A stretch of 8,310 nt of DNA from Blastocatellia bacterium (GCA_013695195.1 JACDAY010000354.1:1-8310); one strand, 5' to 3'. Counted from the stretch's first letter, positions 1 through 5,406 are shown. Translations and numbers: made by a program. The notes: a model not told the origin generated them from the letters alone.

Positions 1-821
1 CTGTTGAGTCTTGTCCAAGCAATGTTTACTCGTCTCGTATTCCACAGCTCGGTCGGTAAGTTTTTATAATTTCCACCGTCAGGAACCATCGATATTATTT
101 CAATCGTTTTATCCCAGTGATTTGTGATCTCATGATTATAGACGCCCGCCGATCCTTTACGAATTAGTTTCTGGTAAATGTTTTGCTGCGGCATCGGATA
201 GGCTGAACCGCTTGGCAACGAATATTCGGGCAAATCCGACAAAGCCTCAAAAGAGGTTACAGGTTCGCGATTCAAGGGTTTAGGGAAGTCAAAGGTTTGA
301 CCGTTTGCTAAACCGACAAAGAAAACTCTTTTCCGTGCCTGCGGAACACCATATTGGGCCGCATTCAATATTTGATAAGACACTGTGTATCCAAGACGAT
401 TGAATTCACGAAGTAGAACATCTTTGAGTTCGCCGTCAAAAAGTCCGAGCAATCCCGGAACATTCTCCATTACAAAGGCTTTCGGTCTGAGGTCGGAAAG
501 CAACCGTAAATAGGACAAAAACAATTCATTTCTCGGGTCTTTTCGCAGTCTATGGCCGGATAGAGATACGCCTTGGCAAGGAGGACCGCCGACAAGTAAA
601 TCAAGCCCGTTGGGCCCAGCCATTGAGCGAATATCACGTTTATTTAGTTTCGAAATATCGGTAAATATGGCTTGTGAATCACGGTGATTTTTCTCGAACG
701 TAGCGAGCGCGTGTCGGTCGTGGTCAATTCCGAATTTAATATGAAAACCGGCACTTTCAAATCCATATGACAGCCCGCCGCACCCGGAAAACAAATCTAT
801 TACCGAATTAGCTCCAATCAT
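1..821 (-). CDS. C5-cytosine DNA methyltransferase, C-terminus cut by window edge
   Basis: Transfers a methyl group from S-adenosylmethionine to carbon 5 of cytosine in a specific DNA site. I translated this by hand: 273 residues are open from ATG at 821 to the left edge with no stop. The family motifs appear in order. Motif I is DLFSGCGG (residues 9-16, SAM binding). Motif IV is GGPPCQG (78-84) with catalytic Cys82. Motif VI is ENV (119-121). Motif VIII is QARKR (161-165). The visible end (ELWNTRRVN) lies where the target-recognition region begins, so the specificity domain and motifs IX-X are missing from view. An in-frame TAG lies directly before the ATG, which fixes the upstream limit of the reading frame. 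No clear Shine-Dalgarno sequence is visible. No restriction endonuclease is visible on the right side. A partner could lie off the left edge, so orphan versus restriction-modification status is open. The spacer to the next minus gene is 143 nt. Confidence 0.95.
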   Translation of the reverse strand, partial: MIGANSVIDLFSGCGGLSYGFESAGFHIKFGIDHDRHALATFEKNHRDSQAIFTDISKLNKRDIRSMAGPNGLDLLVGGPPCQGVSLSGHRLRKDPRNELFLSYLRLLSDLRPKAFVMENVPGLLGLFDGELKDVLLREFNRLGYTVSYQILNAAQYGVPQARKRVFFVGLANGQTFDFPKPLNREPVTSFEALSDLPEYSLPSGSAYPMPQQNIYQKLIRKGSAGVYNHEITNHWDKTIEIISMVPDGGNYKNLPTELWNTRRVNIAWTRLN

Positions 822-964
822 CTAAATATTGTTATTGAATTAAGAAAATGCAATGAGCGATAGCATGCGCATCGCCCGGCGAACTTTGGTAATATGTGAA
901 AATAAGCGCCAAATTTATTATTTTAATCATTTTTGCTGCAAACGCAATTCGAAAAACCCAGTCG

Positions 965-1390
965 CTATCGTTCCCGGTTCTGACCTGAATGGGCGTCACG
1001 CGAACCTTTAACAATTCCGCCGACGGTTACGGTTTCGCGGAGGTTTAATATAAGCTGGCCTTCGTTTGTGAGGTCGGGGCGGATGAAGCGTTCGGTGTTG
1101 GGGATGCGGATTTTGTGGTGGCGGCAGAAGGTTGAGGCGTGGACGGCCCAGCCCATCTGTTTTTTGACCACCTGGAAATTCTCCACAAAACGCGGATACG
1201 CCGGCTCGACCGCGATCGCGTCATCCTCGCGGCTGTAGTATAACGCTACCGCCTTTGGGCGGCCCAGGCATTGGTACATCTTCGCGTTCATATAGATCAG
1301 GCCCTTTCGGTTGAGCGTAACCCTTACTTCCTGGCCGCGCTTCGCTAGCGGCCCGCCCTTGAATTTTTCCCATTTTTTTTCAAGTGTCAT
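965..1390 (-). CDS. Conserved-looking hypothetical protein, 141 aa
   Basis: I do not recognise a named family. The protein is soluble, without signal peptide or membrane segment, and rich in Lys/Arg and aromatic residues. An N-terminal basic segment (KKWEKFKGG, about 5-13) is followed by a part that reads like beta strands (EVRVTLNRKGLIYMNAK, about 21-37, then VALYYSREDDAIAVEP, 48-63). A second part has a Cys/His cluster (TFCRHHKIRIP, 87-97) and a strand-like LILNLRETVTVGG (113-125). The composition, with short strands around a central turn, faintly recalls AbrB/MraZ-type swapped-hairpin DNA-binding proteins; this is a guess. The last residues (about 129-141, SRDAHSGQNRER) look unlike the body and may be a variable tail. 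The start is ATG at 1390; the upstream bases show no clear ribosome binding site. The gene is transcribed divergently from rplM. The real protein character and normal residue mix favour a true gene. Confidence 0.75.
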   Translation of the reverse strand: MTLEKKWEKFKGGPLAKRGQEVRVTLNRKGLIYMNAKMYQCLGRPKAVALYYSREDDAIAVEPAYPRFVENFQVVKKQMGWAVHASTFCRHHKIRIPNTERFIRPDLTNEGQLILNLRETVTVGGIVKGSRDAHSGQNRER

Positions 1391-1552
1391 AAGTTTTATA
1401 AGCAGTTATGTCGCGTCGCTGCTACGATGTTTCAAGAATAGCACGCTTGTTTTACTAATACAACAAGTATTCCCTGCTTTTTTGACCATCTCTTCTTACT
1501 CCTTTCCTTTTTCCCCTTCACTATTTACCACTCACCACTAATTTCACTACTT

Positions 1553-1579
1553 GGCATAGCGGATATGGACGCTTATGCC
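1553..1579 (+). other. Hairpin in the rplM upstream region
   Basis: Left arm GGCATAGCG (1553-1561) pairs with right arm CGCTTATGCC (1570-1579), with a single bulged base and an 8-nt loop. It lies about 155 nt before the rplM start and has no T-run after it, so it is not an intrinsic terminator. It could be part of an mRNA leader or an operator; a promoter reading of the same bases (TTGGCA, 17 nt, TATGCC) is also possible but weak. Confidence 0.4.
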
Positions 1580-1628
1580 GAAAAATGAGAGTGATGCGCC
1601 ATTTCGATTGCCCTTCGATTACCCTTCC

Positions 1629-1646
1629 AGTACCTTACGCGGTACT
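1629..1646 (+). other. Perfect 6-bp hairpin in the rplM upstream region
   Basis: AGTACC (1629-1634) and GGTACT (1641-1646) are exact reverse complements around the 6-nt loop TTACGC. It is located just upstream of the best promoter candidate. With this stem length chance is possible; it is recorded because it follows a second hairpin 50 nt earlier in the same leader or operator zone. Confidence 0.3.
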
Positions 1647-1661
1647 ATTGTCCTGATCCGC

Positions 1662-1688
1662 TTGACCTTGAGCACCTTTTTCGATACT
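1662..1688 (+). promoter_or_regulatory. Weak sigma70-like promoter candidate for rplM
   Basis: TTGACC (1662-1667) matches the -35 consensus at 5 of 6 positions. GATACT (1683-1688) matches the -10 consensus at 4 of 6, but the spacing is only 15 nt. TACTCT (1685-1690) gives a 17-nt spacing with 3 of 6. The position, about 45-70 nt before the rplM ATG, is right for the promoter of the ribosomal cluster. The call is inference from consensus matching alone. Confidence 0.25.
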
Positions 1689-1734
1689 CTATGAGTTCGC
1701 TTTTTGGCGGAAATCTCTATTAGTGTGTTTATTT

Positions 1735-2178
1735 ATGAGTACTTATTTTCCAAGCGGGAAAGGTTTGGCTGACAATCGCAAGTGGCTTGTGGTCGATGCT
1801 CAGGGTAAAACGGTCGGGCGTCTTGCGACTGAAGTTGCGAGAATGTTGTCGGGAAAGAATAATCCGGCATGGACGCCGTTTTTAGATATGGGCGATTTCG
1901 TCGTTGTGATCAACGCCCGTCTCGCTGTTTTCACCGGTGCGAAAACGGACGAAAAATTATATCGCCGCCACACGCTATATCCGGGCGGCCTGCGCGAAAC
2001 AACCGCCCGGGAAATGTTCGAGAAAAAGCCCGAAAAGGTCATCGAACTTGCCGTGCGTGGAATGCTTCCGAAAACCAAACTCGGCAAAGCAATGGGGAAG
2101 AAGCTAAAAGTTTACGCCGACGCGGAGCACAGGCATTCTGCACAAAGCCCGGAGGCGATTGAAATTACGACAAGATAG
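1735..2178 (+). CDS. rplM: 50S ribosomal protein L13
   Basis: An early-assembly protein of the large ribosomal subunit that binds 23S rRNA. From ATG at 1735 the product is 147 residues, close to the 142 of E. coli. Family landmarks are the N-terminal WLVVDAQGKTVGRLATEVA (17-35), the central GDFVVVINA (53-61) and the L13 signature VRGMLPKTKLGKAM (107-120) followed by LKVYA. The frame is also open from a GTG at 1723, which would add MCLF. I prefer the ATG because MSTYFPSG begins like L13 homologues of this group and the extra residues are hydrophobic and unusual. Neither start has a convincing Shine-Dalgarno sequence. It is the first gene of the plus-strand cluster; rpsI follows after 79 nt, the usual L13-S9 pairing. 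Confidence 0.97.
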   Translation: MSTYFPSGKGLADNRKWLVVDAQGKTVGRLATEVARMLSGKNNPAWTPFLDMGDFVVVINARLAVFTGAKTDEKLYRRHTLYPGGLRETTAREMFEKKPEKVIELAVRGMLPKTKLGKAMGKKLKVYADAEHRHSAQSPEAIEITTR

Positions 2179-2213
2179 TTGTCGGTTGTCAGTTCAGTCA
2201 ATTGTCAGAAAAT

Positions 2214-2248
2214 CTGACTACTGACTACTGACTACTGACTACTGACTA
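2214..2248 (+). repeat. Tandem 7-nt repeat (CTGACTA x5) before rpsI
   Basis: Five exact head-to-tail copies of CTGACTA fill 2214-2248, with a degenerate CTACTAAAT continuing up to the rpsI start codon. The same letters appear scattered just upstream (GTCAG, CAGTCA, GTCAG at about 2180-2210), so the whole spacer is of one compositional type. The array takes the place where a ribosome binding site should be. Copy number is likely to vary between strains by slippage (inference). Confidence 0.9.
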
Positions 2249-2257
2249 CTACTAAAT

Positions 2258-2650
2258 ATGGCAGAAATTCAATATTACGGCACGGGCCGCAGAAAAACAT
2301 CGACGGCGCGCGTATATCTCCGTCCCGGCACAGGCACAATCACGGTCAACCGACGCGAATTCAATTCTTATTTTCCGAACGAAGCTTTGCAAATGATCAT
2401 TCGCCAACCGCTCCGGCTAACGGATACGGCGGGCAAGTTCGACATTTTAGTTAATGTGGACGGCGGCGGAACCGCGGGTCAGGCCGGTGCGGTTCGTCAC
2501 GGAATCACACGCGCCTTGATGGAGTTTAACGCCGATTTGCGTCCGGCTTTGAAAAAGGCCGGACTCATAACACGTGATCCGCGTCAGAAAGAACGTAAGA
2601 AATACGGCCAGAAAGGCGCACGTGCGAGATTCCAATTCTCGAAGAGATAG
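2258..2650 (+). CDS. rpsI: 30S ribosomal protein S9
   Basis: Small-subunit head protein whose C-terminal tail reaches the P-site tRNA. At 130 residues it is the same length as E. coli S9. Clear landmarks are QYYGTGRRKTSTARV (5-19), the GGG...GQAGAVRHGITRAL block (69-87), TRDPRQKERKKYG (104-116) and the invariant C-terminal SKR. It starts at ATG 2258; no Shine-Dalgarno sequence precedes it, the upstream bases being the CTGACTA array. Initiation may therefore depend on unstructured leader sequence or on coupling with rplM 79 nt upstream (inference). rpsB follows after a 145-nt spacer containing two palindromes. Confidence 0.98.
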   Translation: MAEIQYYGTGRRKTSTARVYLRPGTGTITVNRREFNSYFPNEALQMIIRQPLRLTDTAGKFDILVNVDGGGTAGQAGAVRHGITRALMEFNADLRPALKKAGLITRDPRQKERKKYGQKGARARFQFSKR

Positions 2651-2657
2651 AATTGTC

Positions 2658-2678
2658 CGACAAACTTTAGTTTTGTCG
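2658..2678. repeat. Palindrome A of the CT-NN-AG family
   Basis: Arms CGACAAACT (2658-2666) and AGTTTTGTCG (2669-2678) are complementary apart from one bulged base, around a TT centre. It lies 7 nt after the rpsI stop and is followed by a short T-run (2681-2685), so it might weakly terminate or attenuate transcription, but the stem is A/T-rich. It belongs with the other spacer palindromes of the window. Confidence 0.65.
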
Positions 2679-2683
2679 TCTTT

Positions 2684-2707
2684 TTCAACAAACTGAAGTT
2701 TGTTGAA
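2684..2707. repeat. Palindrome B, 24 nt, identical to the copy at 8209
   Basis: Perfect 11-bp arms, TTCAACAAACT (2684-2694) and its exact reverse complement (2697-2707), around a GA centre. An identical 24-nt copy exists at 8209-8232. The element lies between rpsI and rpsB, 5 nt from palindrome A. The identical copy 5.5 kb away indicates a dispersed repeat rather than a site made for this operon. Confidence 0.9.
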
Positions 2708-2753
2708 CTTTAAATCCATTGCTGCGGTTCATTGGTTTATAGAAGTGGTGACC

Positions 2754-2792
2754 ATGGCGAGTACAAAAACCAATAAGTTGAGGAGATATTAA
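2754..2792 (+). CDS. Possible 12-codon leader ORF before rpsB
   Basis: ATG at 2754 opens a 12-codon frame, MASTKTNKLRRY, closing with TAA at 2790-2792, only 3 nt before the rpsB TTG. The rpsB Shine-Dalgarno GAGGAG lies inside its last codons (TTG AGG AGA), so a ribosome finishing this ORF would stop on the rpsB initiation region. It has only a poor ribosome binding site of its own. It could be a coupling or regulatory leader peptide, or chance; a 12-codon ORF is weak evidence by itself. Confidence 0.2.
   Translation: MASTKTNKLRRY
2780..2785 (+). promoter_or_regulatory. Ribosome binding site selecting the TTG start of rpsB
   Basis: GAGGAG is a strong Shine-Dalgarno sequence 10 nt upstream of TTG 2796. 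The next in-frame ATG (2811) would be 25 nt away, too far. Together with the protein match MATVTM at the N-terminus this decides for the TTG start. Confidence 0.8.
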
Positions 2793-2795
2793 GTT

Positions 2796-3749
2796 TTGGC
2801 TACAGTTACAATGAAAGAGCTTCTGGAAGCGGGAGTTCACTTTGGACACCAGGTGCGCCGTTGGAACCCGAAGATGAAAGAATACATCTTTGGCGAACGC
2901 AACGGCATTTATATTATTGACCTTCAAAAAACCCAGAAGCTTTTCCGCGACGCGTTGAACTACGTATCGGAATCGCTCACCGAACGGCCGAACCAAAAGG
3001 TCCTGTTCGTCGGCACCAAGCGTCAGGCGCAGGACGCGATCAAGGAAGAGGCCGAACGCTGCGGGCAGTATTACATCAACAACCGATGGCTTGGCGGGCT
3101 TCTGACCAACTATCAAACCGTTCAAAAGTCGATTCAAAAACTCAAAGATATCGAGACGATGCGTGAAGACGGGCGTTTCGAGATGTTGACGAAAAAAGAA
3201 CGCCTGAAACTCGACCATCTGCACGCGGGATTAATGAAGAACCTCGCCGGCATCAAGGACATGGGCGGCCCGCCGGACATGATGTTCGTCATCGACGTCC
3301 GCAAGGAGGACATCGCGATCAAGGAGGCAAACCGCCTCGGCATCCCTATCGTCGCGGTAGTCGATACAAACTGCTCGCCCGAAGGGATCGACCAGGTAAT
3401 TCCAGGCAATGACGACGCCTTGCGCGCCATTCGCCTGTTTGCATCACGTATTGCGGACGCGATTCTCGAAGGCCAGCAGGTTGGAACGGAAGGCCGCTCG
3501 ACACAGGCTGAAGGCGCCGAGACAAACGAAGATGAGAATATCGATCTGGGTGCTGCGTTAGCGTCGCCGCCCGAACCGGATGTTCAGGTAGCTGATCAAT
3601 CCTTCGCCACCGCTGATGCAACGCATCCCGAAACCGATGTCGCGGAATCCGATAGAAAAATAGTTCCAGAAAAGCCTTTAGAAGCCGACTCCGTCGAGGA
3701 AGTTGCGGCGCAGAAAACAGAAGAAGTTACGGAAGCAACCGCAAGCTAA
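2796..3749 (+). CDS. rpsB: 30S ribosomal protein S2 with long acidic C-terminal tail
   Basis: Small-subunit protein at the back of the 30S head/body junction, needed for S1 recruitment in organisms with S1. The S2 core covers about residues 1-228: MATVTMKELLEAGVHFGHQ at the start, RRWNPKM (21-27), VLFVGTKRQA (69-78), NNRWLGGLLTN (95-105), GIKDMGGPPDMMFVID (152-167), IAIKEANRLGIP (173-184) and VIPGNDDALRAI (201-212). E. coli S2 has 241 residues; this one has 317. The extra part (about 230-317) is low in hydrophobic residues, rich in Glu, Asp, Ala, Thr and Pro, and probably disordered. The start is TTG, which is uncommon for a highly expressed gene, but the Shine-Dalgarno spacing and the homologous N-terminus support it. 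A terminator follows the stop codon, then tsf. Confidence 0.97.
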   Translation: MATVTMKELLEAGVHFGHQVRRWNPKMKEYIFGERNGIYIIDLQKTQKLFRDALNYVSESLTERPNQKVLFVGTKRQAQDAIKEEAERCGQYYINNRWLGGLLTNYQTVQKSIQKLKDIETMREDGRFEMLTKKERLKLDHLHAGLMKNLAGIKDMGGPPDMMFVIDVRKEDIAIKEANRLGIPIVAVVDTNCSPEGIDQVIPGNDDALRAIRLFASRIADAILEGQQVGTEGRSTQAEGAETNEDENIDLGAALASPPEPDVQVADQSFATADATHPETDVAESDRKIVPEKPLEADSVEEVAAQKTEEVTEATAS

Positions 3750-3762
3750 TTACATTTTTTTG

Positions 3763-3808
3763 AAAGCGCAGCCGTTTCCGTTTATCGCGAATCGGCTTGC
3801 GCTTTTTT
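3763..3808 (+). terminator. Intrinsic terminator after rpsB
   Basis: GC-rich stem AAAGCGCAGCCG (3763-3774) pairs with CGGCTTGCGCTTT (3793-3805) with one bulged base, loop about 18 nt, followed by a six-T run (3803-3808). It begins 14 nt after the rpsB stop. A preceding T-run (3755-3761) means the reverse strand also has an A/T pattern that could allow some bidirectional action. It would end or attenuate transcripts from rplM-rpsI-rpsB before tsf. Confidence 0.8.
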
Positions 3809-3824
3809 ATAAACAAAGTTTCAA

Positions 3825-3884
3825 GTTCTGAGTTCACGCTTTAGCGTGTTCTTCCGAAGATATGCTGAAGCGTGAACTCAGAAC
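3825..3884. repeat. Long inverted repeat between rpsB terminator and tsf
   Basis: A 21-nt left arm (3825-3845, beginning GTTCTGAGTTCACGC) and a 21-nt right arm (3864-3884, ending GCGTGAACTCAGAAC) are reverse complements at 20 of 21 positions, the mismatch allowing a G-U pair in RNA. The loop is 18 nt. Within the left half a smaller palindrome, CACGCT-TT-AGCGTG (3835-3848), has the CT-NN-AG centre, and the right arm has a CT-GA-AG version (3862-3873). The tsf ribosome binding site (GGAG 3894-3897) starts 10 nt after the stem. There is no T-run, so terminator activity is unlikely. Confidence 0.9.
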
Positions 3885-3903
3885 AATTATATTGGAGTAA
3901 TTT

Positions 3904-4566
3904 ATGGCAGATGTTACAGCGAGTTCAGTAAAAGCGCTGCGGGAAAAAACCGGCGCTGGAATGATGGAATGCAAAGCCGCTTTGACCGAAGCAGACGGCG
4001 ACGAAACGCAGGCGATTGAGCTTCTCCGCAAAAAAGGCATGGCGACCGCTGGTAAAAAAGCGGGCCGGGTTACGGCCGAGGGCGCCGTTGGCTCTTATAT
4101 CCATATGGGCGGCAAGGTCGGAGTGATGGTCGAGGTGAATTGCGAAAGTGATTTTGTTGCCCGAGGCGAAGAATTTCAGCAGCTCGTCAAAGATGTTGCG
4201 ATGCATATCGCCGCTTCCGACCCGCGTTACGCAAACCGCGTCGAAATCCCGGCCGCGGACCTCGACAAGGAACGCTCATTTCTTTTGGAACAGCTTAAAA
4301 GCGATCCGAAAAATGCCGAAAAACCGGCAGACGTTCTCAACAAGATCATCGAAGGCCGCCTGAATAAATTTTACGAAGAAAATGTTCTGGTCGATCAGCC
4401 GTTCGTCAAAGACCCCAGCAAAACCATCGGTGAATTAGTAGCTGAAAAGATAGCCTCGATCAAGGAAAATATCACGATCCGCCGCTTCACGCGTTATAAA
4501 ATGGGCGAGGGCATCGAAAAACGCGCCGACGATTTCGCCGCCGAAGTAGCATCAATGGTAGGGTAG
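3904..4566 (+). CDS. tsf: Translation elongation factor Ts, compact form
   Basis: Guanine nucleotide exchange factor that removes GDP from EF-Tu. The N-terminal UBA-like domain reads VKALREKTGAGMMECKAAL (9-27) with the typical GD.EQAI-like helix and LRKKG (41-45). The EF-Tu contact motif is SDFVAR (82-87), corresponding to TDFVA(K/R) in other species; Asp83 and Phe84 are the residues known to disturb the Mg site of EF-Tu. The product is 220 residues against 283 in E. coli, so part of the core found in E. coli is missing, nearer to the short Thermus form, though the conserved C-terminal end is present (RRFTRYKMGEGIEKR, 193-207). The start is ATG 3904 with GGAG 6 nt upstream. It follows a terminator and an inverted repeat, so it may have its own promoter, which I could not identify. 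Confidence 0.97.
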   Translation: MADVTASSVKALREKTGAGMMECKAALTEADGDETQAIELLRKKGMATAGKKAGRVTAEGAVGSYIHMGGKVGVMVEVNCESDFVARGEEFQQLVKDVAMHIAASDPRYANRVEIPAADLDKERSFLLEQLKSDPKNAEKPADVLNKIIEGRLNKFYEENVLVDQPFVKDPSKTIGELVAEKIASIKENITIRRFTRYKMGEGIEKRADDFAAEVASMVG

Positions 4567-4571
4567 GATGA

Positions 4572-4627
4572 GTTCAAGGTTCCATGTTAACTATTGAACC
4601 TTGAACCTGGAGCCTTGAACCTGGAAC
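4572..4627. repeat. Inverted plus direct repeats in the tsf-pyrH spacer
   Basis: GTTCAAGGTTC (4572-4582) and GAACCTTGAAC (4596-4606) are perfect 11-bp inverted arms with a 13-nt loop. The right arm runs into direct repeats: CCTTGAACCTGGA occurs at 4599-4611 and again at 4613-4625, a 14-nt period, and TTGAACC occurs three times (4594, 4601, 4615). The repeats fill nearly the whole 65-nt spacer and end 4 nt before the pyrH ATG. No strong ribosome binding site remains; only GGA at 4623-4625 is available. Confidence 0.9.
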
Positions 4628-4631
4628 TCTT

Positions 4632-5372
4632 ATGACGCCTGCATTTAATCGCATCCTGCTCAAGCTTTCCGGCGAAGCCCTGATGGGCGGCCAGAATTAC
4701 GGCATTGATACGCTTGTCGCCGAATCCGTAGCACGCGAAGTGAAGGCCGTTCACGAACTGGGCGTCGAGATCGCGATTGTTGTCGGCGGAGGCAATATAT
4801 TTCGCGGCGTATCGAAATCAGCGGGAAATATGGATCGCGGCGCCGCCGATTATATCGGAATGCTCGCGACGGTAATGAACGCGGTCGTGCTGCAGGATGC
4901 CCTCGAACAAATCGATGTTTACACGCGTGTCATGTCCGCCATCGACATTCCCCAGCTTGCCGAGCCGTTTATTCGCCGACGTGCGATACGGCATCTTGAA
5001 AAAAAGCGTGTAGTCATTTTTGCCGCCGGCACGGGAAATCCGTATTTTACGACCGATTCGGCAGCGGCTTTGCGGGCGTGTGAGATTGGGGCCGAAGTTA
5101 TTTTTAAAGCCACAAAGGTTGACGGAATTTATTCCGCCGACCCGATGAAAGACCCGAACGCAATGCGGTTTGAAAAGATCTCGTATCAGGAAGTGCTGGA
5201 AAAGCAGTTGAAGGTAATGGATGCGTCGGCAATTTCGCTTTGCATGGACAATAATTTGCCGATCATTGTCTTTAATATGAAAGAATCCGGCAATATCCTA
5301 AAAGCGGTAAGCGGGGATCTTAGCATCGGCACTCTCGTAACCGTCGGCGGCACGGCAACGACTGCCCGCTAG
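4632..5372 (+). CDS. pyrH: UMP kinase (uridylate kinase)
   Basis: Phosphorylates UMP to UDP with ATP, an essential step of pyrimidine nucleotide synthesis in the cytoplasm; the bacterial enzyme is a hexamer of the amino acid kinase fold. The 246 residues match the usual length (241 in E. coli). Motifs are KLSGE (11-15), GGGNIFRG (52-59, phosphate binding), ADYIGMLATVMNA (72-84), GTGNPYFTTDSAA (133-145, UMP/ATP site), KVDGIYSADP (162-171) and a conserved end region LPIIVFNM (209-216). The start is ATG 4632; the spacer to tsf is made of repeats and the ribosome binding site is weak (GGA 6 nt before the start codon). A 34-nt gap leads to frr, the usual pyrH-frr pairing. Confidence 0.98.
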   Translation: MTPAFNRILLKLSGEALMGGQNYGIDTLVAESVAREVKAVHELGVEIAIVVGGGNIFRGVSKSAGNMDRGAADYIGMLATVMNAVVLQDALEQIDVYTRVMSAIDIPQLAEPFIRRRAIRHLEKKRVVIFAAGTGNPYFTTDSAAALRACEIGAEVIFKATKVDGIYSADPMKDPNAMRFEKISYQEVLEKQLKVMDASAISLCMDNNLPIIVFNMKESGNILKAVSGDLSIGTLVTVGGTATTAR

Positions 5373-5396
5373 ATTTACAGCCAATTTAAATTTATC

Positions 5397-5402
5397 GAGG
5401 AA
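5397..5402 (+). promoter_or_regulatory. Ribosome binding site of frr
   Basis: GAGGAA lies 4 nt before the frr ATG (5407), a good Shine-Dalgarno match at slightly short spacing. It supports this start and contrasts with the absent or weak sites before rplM, rpsI and pyrH. Confidence 0.65.
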
Positions 5403-5406
5403 CACG

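Larger units (their letters stand above)
1391..1734. other. Divergent non-coding region between the 141-aa gene and rplM
   Basis: This is 344 nt without a credible gene. The left half (about 1470-1550) is pyrimidine-rich low-complexity sequence on the plus strand. A minor inverted repeat, CTTGTT (1446-1451) with AACAAG (1462-1467), lies near the left end. Two hairpins (1553-1579 and 1629-1646) and a weak promoter-like element (1662-1688) lie in the right half, and are listed separately. The region must hold the promoter for rplM and probably that of the minus-strand gene. No tRNA-like cloverleaf was found. Confidence 0.6.

Noticed and set aside
832..1014. 60-codon minus-strand frame overlapping the end of the 141-aa gene
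   Set aside because: It overlaps the real gene in another frame, has odd composition and no ribosome binding site; most of it is A/T-rich spacer.
1446..1467. Inverted repeat CTTGTT / AACAAG as an operator
   Set aside because: Six-base arms in low-complexity sequence with nothing else to support a function; recorded only within the spacer entry.
1723..1734. GTG start extending L13 by four residues (MCLF)
   Set aside because: The extra residues do not fit the L13 N-terminus and there is no ribosome binding site before the GTG; ATG 1735 is preferred.
1391..1734. tRNA or other structural RNA gene
   Set aside because: Hairpins exist but no cloverleaf, T-loop motif or CCA end could be assembled.
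2214..2248. CRISPR-like repeat array
   Set aside because: The 7-nt units are directly adjacent with no spacers, and no cas genes are present.
2685..3224. 179-codon minus-strand frame opposite rpsB
   Set aside because: It is antisense to the clearly conserved S2 coding sequence and begins or ends in spacer palindromes; its residue mix is that of a shadow frame.
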